64,000 nucleotides of DNA from Sphingomonas japonica (GCF_006346325.1 NZ_VDYR01000001.1:1860001-1924000), one strand, 5' to 3'. Counted from the stretch's first letter, positions 35,951 to 45,164 are shown. Notes: generated by a model not told the origin, from the letters alone. Made by a program: numbers and translations.

Positions 35951-36712
35951 ATGCCAAACGCAAGCGATCCCGCCGCCCCCCTGCCCGCGCCGACCGCGTC
36001 GTCGATCGTCGCGCGCGAGGCCGAGCATTTCGGCGCGATGGCGGCGGACTGGTGGGATCCGAAAGGCTCGTCGGCGATGCTTCACCGGTTGAATCCGGTG
36101 CGCCTGAAATTCCTTCGCGAGGCGATCGACGATCATTGGTCGGGCGATGCGGCGGCATTCGCGCCGCTGGCGGGAAAGCGCGCACTCGACATCGGTTGCG
36201 GCGCCGGGCTGCTTACCGAGCCGCTGGCACGATTGGGAGCAGAGGTGACGGGCATCGACGCAGCGCCCGAGAACATCACGGTCGCCGCGGCGCATGCCCG
36301 CGCCGCGGGGCTGACGATCGACTATCGCACCGGCGATCTGGCAGCAGTCGCCGAGGCGAACTTCGACCTGGTCACCGCGCTCGAAGTCGTCGAGCATGTC
36401 GCCGACCCCGAAGCCTTTGTCGCCGCGATCGCGCAGGTGCTGGCGCCGGGCGGCATGGTGATCCTGTCCACGCCAAATCGTACTGCCCTGTCGCGGGTCG
36501 CGATGATCGGCATTGCCGAGGGAATGGGCGCGATCCCGCGCGGGACGCACGACTGGCAACGCTTCATCGCGGCCGACGAGATGGTCGCCATGCTCGCGCG
36601 GCACGGGTTGGTCGTCGTCGCGCGGCGCGGGATCGGCTGGTCGCCGACGAGCGGCTTTGCGCTCACCCCGGATGAGAGGCTCAACTATATCCTCGCAGCA
36701 GTGCGCGGCTGA
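35951..36712 (+). CDS. ubiG: Bifunctional 2-polyprenyl-6-hydroxyphenol methylase / 3-demethylubiquinol 3-O-methyltransferase
   Basis: A 253-residue SAM-dependent methyltransferase of ubiquinone biosynthesis. The FGAMAADWWDPKGSSAMLHR segment, the SAM motif LDIGCGAGLLTEPLARLG and GTHDWQRFIAADEM with GIGWSPTSGFALTPDERLNY are typical UbiG signatures. It is soluble or peripherally membrane-bound. Convergent with the secreted protein gene at 36713, which it meets end to end. Confidence 0.95.
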   Translation: MPNASDPAAPLPAPTASSIVAREAEHFGAMAADWWDPKGSSAMLHRLNPVRLKFLREAIDDHWSGDAAAFAPLAGKRALDIGCGAGLLTEPLARLGAEVTGIDAAPENITVAAAHARAAGLTIDYRTGDLAAVAEANFDLVTALEVVEHVADPEAFVAAIAQVLAPGGMVILSTPNRTALSRVAMIGIAEGMGAIPRGTHDWQRFIAADEMVAMLARHGLVVVARRGIGWSPTSGFALTPDERLNYILAAVRG

Positions 36713-37270
36713 TCACTGGCCGAGGTCGAGGACGAACACCGGACCCAGATCGATGACTTGCACCGCGCTTCCGAAATGCATCGACGCGGCGAGCGCACCG
36801 GCGGCGTAGTCGGCGTCGGCGACACCCGCGACCTGCTGCATCTGCCATTCGGGGCCGACTTCGAACGGCTTTCCGAACAGTCCGGTATAGGGATCGGCGG
36901 CATGTTGAATCTGGACGTTGGCGAGCTTGCCGGGCGCCCCGCCCTCGGTCTTCTCGGCGCGCGCCCAGAACGCCAGGACCAGCTTGTCGCCCTTCTTGAC
37001 CGGTTTCGACAGCGGCACGTTGAGGCCGACGTTCCGTGGCTGCGCGGGATTGGCGGTGGCGACCGCGATCCGCATCGCCTTGCCGAACTGGACCTTGGCG
37101 TCCTTGATCACCTTGGGCTTGACGCCATAGGGCGCGAACGCATCGGGGCGCGGGTTATTGACGATCTGATCCTCGATCGCCGGAGCGGCCGACTGCGCCG
37201 CCTCCTGCGCCATGCCATAGCCCCCGACCAGCATCGCCCCGAGCGCAAGCGCCACCGCCAATCGCTTCAT
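36713..37270 (-). CDS. Secreted protein of unknown function with a carbohydrate-binding-like beta domain
   Basis: A 185-residue protein with a Sec signal peptide (MKRLAVALALGAMLVGGYG). The mature part has the rhythm of a CBM4/9-like jelly roll (NVGLNVPLSKPVKKGDKLVLAFWARA, EWQMQQVAGVADADYAAG, VQVIDLGPVFVLDLG), as in proteins annotated as carbohydrate-binding CenC-like. No catalytic motif is visible. ATG 37270 has a G-rich ribosome site; ATG 37288 is an alternative. Confidence 0.75.
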   Translation of the reverse strand: MKRLAVALALGAMLVGGYGMAQEAAQSAAPAIEDQIVNNPRPDAFAPYGVKPKVIKDAKVQFGKAMRIAVATANPAQPRNVGLNVPLSKPVKKGDKLVLAFWARAEKTEGGAPGKLANVQIQHAADPYTGLFGKPFEVGPEWQMQQVAGVADADYAAGALAASMHFGSAVQVIDLGPVFVLDLGQ

Positions 37271-37369
37271 CTTCCCCCCCTGCAGCATCGTTGTGCAGGA
37301 CGGAGGCTAGGGCGGCACGCACCCGCGATCAACATGGTAAACGCGTTGCCGAATAGTTGGCGGTTTGGG

Positions 37370-37400
37370 CGGCAATCGCTGCGAAGAGGCGCGATTGCCG
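37370..37400. terminator. Strong hairpin downstream of the 84-residue protein gene
   Basis: CGGCAATCGC and GCGATTGCCG form a perfect 10-bp stem around an 11-base loop, 12 bases past the stop at 37412 on the minus strand. There is no T-tract, so it may be a Rho-assisted or mRNA-stabilising hairpin. Confidence 0.45.
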
Positions 37401-37411
37401 CAAAGTTTAGA

Positions 37412-37666
37412 TCAGGGACGGATGCATGGACGATCGAAATCGTTACATTCTTCGGGCGTGTTGCAGCTGTTCAAATCCTGGAAGAGGATGTTGTAGTAAT
37501 TCCATTCCGGCGTGTTCCTCGGGGCTCCTGTTTCCCGATCAGCGTATTTCCAGGCTTCGCTAACGCAATAAGTGGGCGCTGCCTTTGCATCGTCCTGGCT
37601 TGCGACGATGCCCGTTCCGGCGATCAGCGCGAATGCCCCTACGTTCAACAGTGTCTTGCGACCCAT
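37412..37666 (-). CDS. Small secreted cysteine-containing protein of unknown function
   Basis: An 84-residue protein with a signal-like N-terminus (MGRKTLLNVGAFALIAGTGI) and a mature part with four cysteines (PTYCVSEAW, LNSCNTPEECNDFDRPC) likely to form two disulfides. No family recognised. The A-A-P sequence near residue 30 suggests cleavage around there. Preceded by GAGAAGG-like ribosome site. It stands alone between two other minus-strand genes. Confidence 0.65.
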   Translation of the reverse strand: MGRKTLLNVGAFALIAGTGIVASQDDAKAAPTYCVSEAWKYADRETGAPRNTPEWNYYNILFQDLNSCNTPEECNDFDRPCIRP

Positions 37667-38043
37667 CGTACCTTCTCCTCATCTGGCGCGCCTTCCAAGG
37701 GGCGCTTCCAAAGTCTAGCGGGGCGCTGCCGGGATGCGAGTTACAACGCTGTTATTTGAGCTGAACGACGTTGGATCGGCAACTATCGATCGCGCCTCCG
37801 TCGCTCATCGCCCATACCGCGAAGATGCCCTTCCGACTCCGCAAGACCATGTCCGCGCGTCCACTTCTGCGTGCTTTCCAGCGGGTCCGCGGAAACCGGC
37901 CCGACCCAGACGCCATGACTGATCTCAGCGATGTCCAGCACAAGGACCTCGACCTCTCGATCCGCCTCGGTGCGATTTTGGCGTTCGATGCGCTGGCGAT
38001 CGGCAGGGTGATCAAGGGCTGAACCGGCCCGCGCGCATCCGGC
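37667..38043. other. 377-base region without a supported gene; possible decayed coding sequence
   Basis: No intact gene is convincing here. On the minus strand, a frame carrying VLDIAEISHGVWVGPVSADP would continue smoothly into another frame (RADMVLRSRKGIFAVWAMSD, stop at 37752) after a one-base shift near 37860, as if a small gene had been frameshifted and lost its start. On the plus strand, MTDLSDVQHKDLDLSIRLGA (from 37917, stop at 38022) has high third-position GC over 35 codons. The two overlap, so at most one is genuine. Confidence 0.3.
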
Positions 38044-38670
38044 TCAGCGAAAGTTGCAACTGGTCCCGGCCCACATATTGGTGATCGTCGCCGCCTTTCC
38101 AGCGCCGTCGAGGATGCCGTGCAGATCACCTGCAGCGAATTCCTGGCCGAGCGTGGTCTCCTCGACGGTCGCGGAATAGGCCGCGTCCAGTTCGGCACGC
38201 GTGCTGCCGATCCCGATCCCGCTCATCGTCGTCACCGCGCCTTCGCCGCGACCGTCGAGCGCCCAGCCGACGAGATCACCGTCTTGAAATTGTAGCGTCA
38301 GTCCGTCGGGCCAGCTCGCATAGTCCAGCGGTCCGGCGCCGCATTCGGTATTGGTGCCGGTGCCCGGCGGTCCGCGAAACGCCAGCATTTGCAGCACCGC
38401 CTTGCGATCCGTTCCGAACACGATCGGCACGGTGCGCCCGGTATCGGCGAGGACCATCCGCATCCCTTCGCCATCGATCGCCAGCGACGGAGCGGCGTCG
38501 ATCGGTTCGGCAGCGGGTGGCGGAGCGGCAGGAGGTGCTACGGAGGCGGCGTCGGGCGACGGAACCGCAGCGTCGACTGGAGGCTGCTCGGTCGGTGTCG
38601 GACTGCACGCCGCGGCTGTCAGCGCAACCAGCGCCGACAGCACGTTTGCATGTCCGGGAAATCGCAGCAT
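38044..38670 (-). CDS. Putative lipoprotein of unknown function
   Basis: A 208-residue protein with a lipoprotein signal (NVLSALVALTAAAC, lipobox AAAC at about residue 22), a Pro/Ala-rich spacer (about 25-65) and a beta-rich C-terminal domain (about 70-205) containing TECGAGPLDYASWPDGLTLQ and GIGIGSTRAELDAAY. The latter is reminiscent of small secreted proteins with DUF-type folds, but I cannot name the family. Start between ATG 38670 and 38679 is uncertain. Confidence 0.75.
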   Translation of the reverse strand: MLRFPGHANVLSALVALTAAACSPTPTEQPPVDAAVPSPDAASVAPPAAPPPAAEPIDAAPSLAIDGEGMRMVLADTGRTVPIVFGTDRKAVLQMLAFRGPPGTGTNTECGAGPLDYASWPDGLTLQFQDGDLVGWALDGRGEGAVTTMSGIGIGSTRAELDAAYSATVEETTLGQEFAAGDLHGILDGAGKAATITNMWAGTSCNFR

Positions 38671-38786
38671 CGCCGTCATCCTGTTGATCGTGGTCACCAT
38701 ATGGCCCGTTGACAACCGAACCCCCTCTCCCGTGTTCCGCGTCACATGCGATTGCAGCGGCAAAATCGCTCTGCTAGGCGGCGGCG

Positions 38787-39014
38787 ATGATCCCGCCGCC
38801 CGAAATCCTCCGCGTCACTAGCCTGCGCGTCGCCTGCGACGGTGCCGGCGATATCGAGCCTGCGCTTGGCCATCCCCGCGTTTGGCTGCAGATCGACGAA
38901 AGCGGCTATGTCGATTGCGGCTATTGCGACCGACGCTTCGTTCTGGCGGGCGGCGCTGCCGACGGCGCGGACCAGTCGGCGCTTCCCGACCACGGGGATG
39001 GTGCCGGGCGCTGA
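38787..39014 (+). CDS. CHCC-type zinc-finger domain protein (NDUFS6-like)
   Basis: A 75-residue protein with the zf-CHCC pattern: C17, H29, C44 and C47 ([29 protein letters not shown]). The domain is that of the mitochondrial complex I accessory subunit NDUFS6, which is of alphaproteobacterial origin. Its bacterial role is not well defined. It precedes tldD by 18 bases. Confidence 0.88.
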   Translation: MIPPPEILRVTSLRVACDGAGDIEPALGHPRVWLQIDESGYVDCGYCDRRFVLAGGAADGADQSALPDHGDGAGR

Positions 39015-39032
39015 CCGTCCTATATCGGCGCG

Positions 39033-40463
39033 ATGACCAGTCCCGTTGATCCGCGCGCGTTCCTGTATGACGAGCATCTCGATCCCGACGCTGCGCTGAG
39101 GCTGACCGCCGACGCGCTCGGCAATGCCGAGGACGGTGAACTTTACCTCGAATATCGCAAGTCCGAAGCGTTCGGATTCGATGACGGGCGGCTCAAGACG
39201 GCGTCCTACGACACTCAAAGCGGCTTCGGGCTGCGCGCGGTATCGGGCGAGACGACCGCCTTCGCGCACGCCAACGAGCTGTCGGCAGGGGCCATCCGCC
39301 GCGCCGCCGCGACGATGGCGCTGATCGATCCGGCCAAGGGGGCCAGAGCCGCACCTCCGCGCGGAAACAACCGCCATCTCTACACCGCCGCCGACCCGAT
39401 CGACGCGATTGCGTTCGCCGACAAGGTCGCCTTGTGCCAGACGATCGACGCCGCCGCGCGCGCACGCGACCCGCGCGTGGTGCAGGTCTCGGTCAGCCTG
39501 CTTGGCAGCTGGGGCGTGGTCGAAATCGTGCGCCCGGACGGCTTCGTCGCCACCGACATCCGGCCGCTGACCCGCCTCAACGTGTCGATCGTGGTCGAGG
39601 CCAACGGCCGCCGTGAGACGGGCAGCTTCGGCACCGGCGGGCGGGCGCTCTACGACCGGCTGATGCAGCCCGAAACCTGGAACCGCGCGATCGACGAGGC
39701 ATTGGCGCAGGCGCTCGCCAATCTCGAATCGGTCGCCGCGCCTGCGGGCGAGATGACGGTGCTGCTCGGGCCGGGCTGGCCGGGCATCCTGTTGCACGAG
39801 GCGATCGGGCACGGGCTGGAGGGCGATTTCAATCGCAAGGGCACCAGCGCGTTTTCGGGGCGGATCGGGCAGCGCGTCGCGGCGCCCGGCGTGACCGTGG
39901 TCGACGACGGATCGATCGCCGACCGGCGCGGGTCGCTGTCGATCGACGACGAGGGTACGCCGACGCAGGAGAATATCCTGATCGAGGACGGCATCCTCAA
40001 AGGGTATATGCAGGATCGCATGAATGCGCGGCTGATGGGCGTCGCCCCGACCGGCAACGGCCGCCGCCAGAGCTTTGCTCATGCGCCGATGCCGCGCATG
40101 ACCAATACATTCATGCGCGCCGGACGCGACGATCCCGCGGAACTGCTGAGCCGGGTAAAGCGCGGCATTTTCGCCAAGAGCTTCGGCGGCGGTCAGGTGG
40201 ACATCGTGTCGGGCAAGTTCGTGTTCTCGTGCACCGAAGCCTACAGGATCGAGGACGGCCGCATCGGAGCGCCGATCAAGGGCGCGACACTTATCGGCGA
40301 CGGCCCGACCGCGCTGACCCGCGTGCTCGGCATAGGGGACGACTTCGCGCTGGACGAAGGCATCGGCATGTGCGGCAAGGGCGGCCAGGGCGTGCCCGCT
40401 GGCGTAGGACAGCCGACGCTGCTGATGGAAGGGCTGACGGTCGGCGGGACCGCGGCGGGGTAG
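39033..40463 (+). CDS. tldD: Metalloprotease TldD
   Basis: A 476-residue TldD protein. The metal motif HEAIGHGLEGD starts at H255, and DEGTPTQENILIEDGILKGY and RMTNTFMRAG are family signatures. TldD and TldE form a heterodimer that unfolds and degrades peptides (microcin B17 maturation, CcdA degradation in E. coli). Interestingly ccdAB lies immediately downstream, convergent, 4 bases from its stop. No tldE is in the window. Confidence 0.95.
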   Translation: MTSPVDPRAFLYDEHLDPDAALRLTADALGNAEDGELYLEYRKSEAFGFDDGRLKTASYDTQSGFGLRAVSGETTAFAHANELSAGAIRRAAATMALIDPAKGARAAPPRGNNRHLYTAADPIDAIAFADKVALCQTIDAAARARDPRVVQVSVSLLGSWGVVEIVRPDGFVATDIRPLTRLNVSIVVEANGRRETGSFGTGGRALYDRLMQPETWNRAIDEALAQALANLESVAAPAGEMTVLLGPGWPGILLHEAIGHGLEGDFNRKGTSAFSGRIGQRVAAPGVTVVDDGSIADRRGSLSIDDEGTPTQENILIEDGILKGYMQDRMNARLMGVAPTGNGRRQSFAHAPMPRMTNTFMRAGRDDPAELLSRVKRGIFAKSFGGGQVDIVSGKFVFSCTEAYRIEDGRIGAPIKGATLIGDGPTALTRVLGIGDDFALDEGIGMCGKGGQGVPAGVGQPTLLMEGLTVGGTAAG

Positions 40464-40467
40464 CTGA

Positions 40468-40764
40468 TCAACCGGCCCCGATCAGTACATCGAGAGCACC
40501 CACGATTTCAATATGCGCATGATCAAGCGACCCGACCTTGGTGCGTAGTTCGGACGTGCGGATGGACGTGGCGAACTGCGTCACCATGACGACCGGCTCT
40601 TCGCCAATGTCGAAGCGCGGATTGAGGCGGGGATTGGGAGGCGGGCCCTCGCCCGGCGGAACTAGCGGCACGACGAAGCGGGTAGCAATGTCGTCGAGAA
40701 AATCCGCCTGACAGTCGAGTACGAGCGCGCCGTCACCAAGGCGATAGACGTCAAACCGAGCCAT
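40468..40764 (-). CDS. ccdB: CcdB-family toxin
   Basis: A 98-residue protein of the CcdB/MazF-fold toxin family (ARFDVYRL, VLDCQADFLDDIATRFVVPL, LNPRFDIGEEPVVMVTQFAT). CcdB poisons DNA gyrase. The ATG overlaps the stop of the antitoxin gene by one base (TGATG), so the two are coupled. Chromosomal copies may be addiction modules or stress elements. Confidence 0.92.
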   Translation of the reverse strand: MARFDVYRLGDGALVLDCQADFLDDIATRFVVPLVPPGEGPPPNPRLNPRFDIGEEPVVMVTQFATSIRTSELRTKVGSLDHAHIEIVGALDVLIGAG

Positions 40765-41009
40765 CAGAACAGCCGATATTTTTCGAGCGGCAGCTCATTT
40801 GTTTCTACCCAACGACGGTGTGCCGCGATCCAGTCACGATTTTCCTGTTTCCATCGGCGATCGCGTTCTTGTCTCGCAGCTTCGCGAAGCGCGGCTTCGC
40901 TGACCTGCGACAGATTGATGCCGACCGCGCGCGCAGCCTCGACAACCCCGGTATCTATCGACAGGTTGATTGGTTTACGCTTGCCCGAGATGACCGATTC
41001 ATGATTCAT
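40764..41009 (-). CDS. ccdA: CcdA-family antitoxin
   Basis: An 81-residue antitoxin: a ribbon-helix-helix N-terminus (KPINLSIDTGVVEAARAVGI, then NLSQVSEAAL) that binds DNA, and a charged C-terminal tail (RWKQENRDWIAAHRRWVETN) that neutralises CcdB. A nested palindrome lies directly upstream and is the likely autoregulatory operator. The divergent flavin-type gene begins 34 bases away. Confidence 0.92.
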   Translation of the reverse strand: MNHESVISGKRKPINLSIDTGVVEAARAVGINLSQVSEAALREAARQERDRRWKQENRDWIAAHRRWVETNELPLEKYRLF

Positions 41010-41039
41010 GCGTATAATGTATGCGCATCATCTATACGC
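41010..41039. promoter_or_regulatory. Nested palindrome, likely ccdAB autoregulatory operator
   Basis: GCGTATA (41010-41016) and TATACGC (41033-41039) form outer arms around a central ATGCGCAT (41021-41028). It occupies nearly the whole 34-base gap between ccdA and the divergent gene, and contains TATAATG/TATACG elements that could serve as -10 sequences. Confidence 0.55.
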
Positions 41040-41043
41040 GTCA

Positions 41044-41610
41044 ATGAAAGCGAGCGGCGTGCAATTTTTCGACAGCCTTGATGACGATCACCGTTCCTTC
41101 ATCGCACGCCAGCCGGTGTTTTTTGTCGCGACGGCGGCGGCGGGGGCCCGGATCAACCTCAGTCCCAAGGGGATCGACAGTTTTCGCACACTGGGCGATC
41201 GGCAGGTGGGCTATCTCGACCTGGGCGGATCGGGCAATGAAACGCATGCACATCTCGCCGCCGACGGGCGCATCACGATCATGTTCTGCGCGTTCGACAA
41301 TCCGGCACTGATCCTCAGGCTCTACGGCCGGGGCACCGCGGTCCTGCCGCAAGATCCGACATTCGCGACGCTGGCCGAAGCCTTTCCGAGGCTGCCGGGC
41401 ACGCGCCAGATCTTCGTGATCGACCTCGACAGCGTCCAGACCAGCTGCGGTTGGGGGGTGCCGCACATGACGCTAGAAGCGGAGCGCACGACATTGGTGA
41501 AATATCACGCGCAGCAGGACCCGGCGGCCCGGCTGGCCAAGGCAGCCGAACGCTCCACCAGCATCGACGGCTTGCCGATCCGCCCCCAGACCGTCATGCC
41601 CGACTGGTAA
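41044..41610 (+). CDS. Pyridoxamine 5'-phosphate oxidase-related FMN-binding protein
   Basis: A 188-residue split-barrel flavoprotein of the PNPOx-like family (FIARQPVFFVATAAAGARINLSPKG, QVGYLDLGGSGNETHAHL, RITIMFCAFDNPALILRLYG). Function likely an FMN- or F420-type reductase of unknown substrate, not vitamin B6 synthesis. The start ATG 41044 lies within the ccdAB regulatory gap; ATG 41008 would extend over the palindrome and is not preferred. Confidence 0.85.
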   Translation: MKASGVQFFDSLDDDHRSFIARQPVFFVATAAAGARINLSPKGIDSFRTLGDRQVGYLDLGGSGNETHAHLAADGRITIMFCAFDNPALILRLYGRGTAVLPQDPTFATLAEAFPRLPGTRQIFVIDLDSVQTSCGWGVPHMTLEAERTTLVKYHAQQDPAARLAKAAERSTSIDGLPIRPQTVMPDW

Positions 41611-41623
41611 TGAGCCCGATCGC

Positions 41624-41833
41624 ATGCCCCTGACAGAACTCGGCCGCTTTGCGCGGGTCGAAGCGCATATCCTGGTCGGCCGCCTCGAGTCCGAGGGCAT
41701 TCCCGCAGTCGCGTTCGATGCCGAGGCGAGCATCGCCGACGGCAGCGCGTTCCTGATCCCGGTGCGGGTAATGGTCGATGACGACGACCTGACCGCCGCC
41801 TGCGCGATCCTGTCCGCACTGCCCGAAAACTAG
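41624..41833 (+). CDS. DUF2007 domain protein
   Basis: A 69-residue protein matching the DUF2007 / putative prokaryotic signal-transducing family: ARVEAHILVGRLESEGIPAV and IPVRVMVDDDDLTAACAIL. Function unknown. It starts 13 bases after the preceding flavoprotein gene and is probably co-transcribed with it. Confidence 0.8.
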   Translation: MPLTELGRFARVEAHILVGRLESEGIPAVAFDAEASIADGSAFLIPVRVMVDDDDLTAACAILSALPEN

Positions 41834-41917
41834 GCACACCTTCGCAACTGCACAATATTTTACCGCTTGGTAATAGTTGATTGCGCCATTCCGCGCTGCA
41901 GCACGTCATTTCGTGTC

Positions 41918-41933
41918 TGGCACGCCGCTTGCT
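41918..41933 (+). promoter_or_regulatory. Sigma-54 promoter of glnK-amtB
   Basis: TGGCACGCCGCTTGCT matches the -24/-12 consensus TGGCACG-N4-TTGCW exactly. It ends 34 bases before the glnK ATG, giving a short leader. An inverted repeat TTACC-GCTT-GGTAA (41860-41873) lies about 45 bases upstream. No clear NtrC dyad was recognised. Confidence 0.85.
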
Positions 41934-41967
41934 GAGAGCTCTTTCGGGACATCGCAAAGGGGGCGGC

Positions 41968-42306
41968 ATGAAACTAGTCATCGCCATTATCAAACCGTTC
42001 AAGCTTGACGAGGTGCGCGAAGCGCTCACCGAGATCGGCGTGGCGGGGATGACCGTGACCGAGGTCAAGGGGTTCGGGCGGCAGAAGGGCCAGACCGAAA
42101 TCTATCGCGGCGCGGAATACAGCACCAACATGGTGCCCAAGATCAAGCTCGAGATCGCCTGCGGCACCGATCTTGCCCCGCGCGTGGTCGAAGCGATCCA
42201 AACGTCTGCCAACACCGGTGCGATCGGCGACGGCAAGATCTTCGTGCTCGACCTTGGCCAGGCGGTGCGCATCCGCACCGGCGAAACCGACCAGACCGCG
42301 CTGTGA
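41968..42306 (+). CDS. glnK: PII nitrogen regulatory protein GlnK
   Basis: A 112-residue PII protein with the T-loop RGAEYSTN and uridylylation site Y51, and the B/C-loop GKIFVLDLGQAVRIRTGE that binds ATP/ADP. GlnK blocks AmtB when nitrogen is plentiful. The preceding sigma-54 promoter and following amtB gene, 14 bases downstream, are the classical arrangement. A long open frame upstream (from 41881) is ignored because the PII N-terminus MKLVIAIIKPFKLDEV begins at 41968. Confidence 0.97.
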   Translation: MKLVIAIIKPFKLDEVREALTEIGVAGMTVTEVKGFGRQKGQTEIYRGAEYSTNMVPKIKLEIACGTDLAPRVVEAIQTSANTGAIGDGKIFVLDLGQAVRIRTGETDQTAL

Positions 42307-42320
42307 GAAGGGGGGAATCG

Positions 42321-43676
42321 ATGAAGCGACTATTGGCACCCATTGCCGCTGCGGGAGCGACGCTGTTCGCCGCACTTCCCTCCTGGGCGCAGGAAGCCGG
42401 ATTGCAGGCTCCGGCGGCGGTCGAAGAAGTCACCGCTACCGTGAACAAGGGCGACACCGCCTGGATGATCGTCGCGACCGTGCTGGTCATGGCGATGATC
42501 GTTCCCGGCCTCGCGCTCTTCTATGGCGGGCTGGTCCGGACCAAGAACATGCTGTCGGTGCTGACCCAGATCCTCGCGGTCGCCAGCTTCGCGATGATCA
42601 TCTGGGTCATCTATGGCTATACCATGGCCTTCGGCGACGGCGGCAACGCGTATATCGCGGGCTTCGGAAAACTGTTTCTAGCCGGCATCACTGCCGATTC
42701 CACCGTTGCCACCTTTACCGATGGCGTGGAAATCCCCGAATTCGTGTTCATCGCGTTCCAGATGACGTTTGCCGCGATCACGGTCAGCCTCGTCGTCGGC
42801 GGGCTGGTCGAGCGGCTGAAGTTCAGCGCACTGATGGTATTCGCGCTGATCTGGCTGACGATCGTCTATTTCCCGATCGCGCACATGGTCTGGGCGGGCA
42901 ACGGACTGCTGTTCAACTGGACCCCGGCTGCGCTCGATTTTGCCGGCGGCACCGTCGTGCACATCAATGCCGGCGTCTCGGCGCTGGTCGGCGCACTGAT
43001 CCTCGGGCCGCGGCTGGGCTACAAGAAGGAGATCATGGCTCCGCATTCGCTGACCATGACGCTGATCGGCACCGGGCTGCTGTGGGTGGGCTGGTTCGGC
43101 TTCAACGCCGGTTCCGCGCTCGAAGCGAACGGATCGGCGGGGCTCGCCCTCCTCAACACCTTCGTCGCGACCGCTGCCGGCGTGCTGTTCTGGATGCTCG
43201 CCGAGCGCATGATGGGGCACAAGAGCTCGCTGCTCGGCGCCTGTTCAGGGGCGATTGCGGGACTGGTCGCGGTGACGCCCGCGGCGGGCAATTCGGGACC
43301 GTTCGGCGCAATCCTGCTTGGCGCGATCGCCGCGATGATCTGTGCGTTCTTCGTGGTGTCGATAAAGCCTAAGCTCAATCTCGACGACTCGCTCGACGCA
43401 TTCGGCATCCATGGCATCGGCGGCATCATCGGTTCGATCGGAACCGCGTTCACCATGCTGCCCGGTCTGGGCGGGCCGGCCGGCGACGATTATGCGCTGG
43501 GCGCACAGCTCGGCACGCAGGTCATCGCGGTCGTCATCGCGGTGCTGTGGGCCGGTGTCGGATCGGCGATCGCCTTTTATGTCGCCAAGGCGCTGACCGG
43601 ATTGCGCGTCACCGAGGAGGTCGAGCGCGAGGGGCTCGACCTCGGGGAGCATGGCGAGCGCGCGTATAATTACTGA
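42321..43676 (+). CDS. amtB: Ammonium transporter AmtB
   Basis: A 451-residue ammonium channel with a cleavable signal peptide (ending SWAQ) and 11 predicted membrane helices. It has the conserved D and aromatic residues of the Amt family (LYGG-type LALFYGGLVRTKNML, VHINAGVSALVGALILGPR, SLGAFGIHG-type LDAFGIHGIGGIIGS with pore His). It is co-transcribed with glnK. The unit ends in a strong intrinsic terminator. Confidence 0.96.
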   Translation: MKRLLAPIAAAGATLFAALPSWAQEAGLQAPAAVEEVTATVNKGDTAWMIVATVLVMAMIVPGLALFYGGLVRTKNMLSVLTQILAVASFAMIIWVIYGYTMAFGDGGNAYIAGFGKLFLAGITADSTVATFTDGVEIPEFVFIAFQMTFAAITVSLVVGGLVERLKFSALMVFALIWLTIVYFPIAHMVWAGNGLLFNWTPAALDFAGGTVVHINAGVSALVGALILGPRLGYKKEIMAPHSLTMTLIGTGLLWVGWFGFNAGSALEANGSAGLALLNTFVATAAGVLFWMLAERMMGHKSSLLGACSGAIAGLVAVTPAAGNSGPFGAILLGAIAAMICAFFVVSIKPKLNLDDSLDAFGIHGIGGIIGSIGTAFTMLPGLGGPAGDDYALGAQLGTQVIAVVIAVLWAGVGSAIAFYVAKALTGLRVTEEVEREGLDLGEHGERAYNY

Positions 43677-43678
43677 GT

Positions 43679-43710
43679 GCGGGGTGGGCCGGGAAACCGG
43701 GCCCACCCGC
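43679..43710. other. GC-rich hairpin just after amtB
   Basis: GCGGGGTGGGCCGGG and the arm CCGGGCCCACCCGC form a long imperfect stem closing on AAA, two bases after the amtB stop. It lacks a T-tract, so it is likely an mRNA-protecting or attenuating hairpin that precedes the true terminator. Confidence 0.45.
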
Positions 43711-43782
43711 CAGAGATCGGGCGGACCGCTTCGGCCAGTCAGCTGAAGCGCCCCGCCAACCGAAGTTCCTCCTGCGGACGAC

Positions 43783-43816
43783 TGGGCCGGTGCGGCAACG
43801 CATCGGCCCATTTTTT
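43783..43816 (+). terminator. Intrinsic terminator of glnK-amtB
   Basis: TGGGCCGGTGCG and CGCATCGGCCCA form a 12-bp stem (one G-U pair) capped by a GCAA tetraloop and followed by six T residues. It is the only textbook Rho-independent terminator I found in the window. Confidence 0.85.
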
Positions 43817-43881
43817 CGGTCGCGGCATCGGCTTGCGGCTGCTCGCTTTCGCGCGACCGCAAAACCCCCTAGATCGCGGTG

Positions 43882-44805
<924 letters not shown>

Positions 44806-44806
44806 A

Positions 44807-45103
44807 TCAGGCGGCGCGTGCGCTCGTCATCTGAAGCCAGGCACGTGCCTGCTTCTGCGCCAGCGCGATCTCCTGCGCGGACATTTCCTCGGCGATCTCG
44901 GCGCGGCATTCCTGCGCGCGTTCGTCGCCCTTGAGCGCCGCCAGATTGAACCATTTATGCGCTTCGATCAAATCGACCGCCTGCCCCTGCGCACCGCTCG
45001 AATAGACCATTCCCAGGTCGAGACAGGCCTGAACATTACCGCAAGCCGCGTCGTTCAGCCGACTGTCGATCAGAAATTGCGCGGTTTTGAGACTGCTTCC
45101 CAT
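44807..45103 (-). CDS. Sel1-like repeat protein
   Basis: A 98-residue protein with one clear Sel1-like repeat (ACLDLGMVYSSGAQGQAVDL, then IEAHKWFNLAALKGDERAQE). Function likely protein-protein contact. No signal peptide visible. It ends one base from the convergent ABC ATPase stop and lies 72 bases downstream of panC. Confidence 0.75.
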   Translation of the reverse strand: MGSSLKTAQFLIDSRLNDAACGNVQACLDLGMVYSSGAQGQAVDLIEAHKWFNLAALKGDERAQECRAEIAEEMSAQEIALAQKQARAWLQMTSARAA

Positions 45104-45164
45104 TTTCCACCCCCATTTACCGGTTTCGGCAAGCGGCAGGTTTGGCGAATGGATTTCAACAAAT

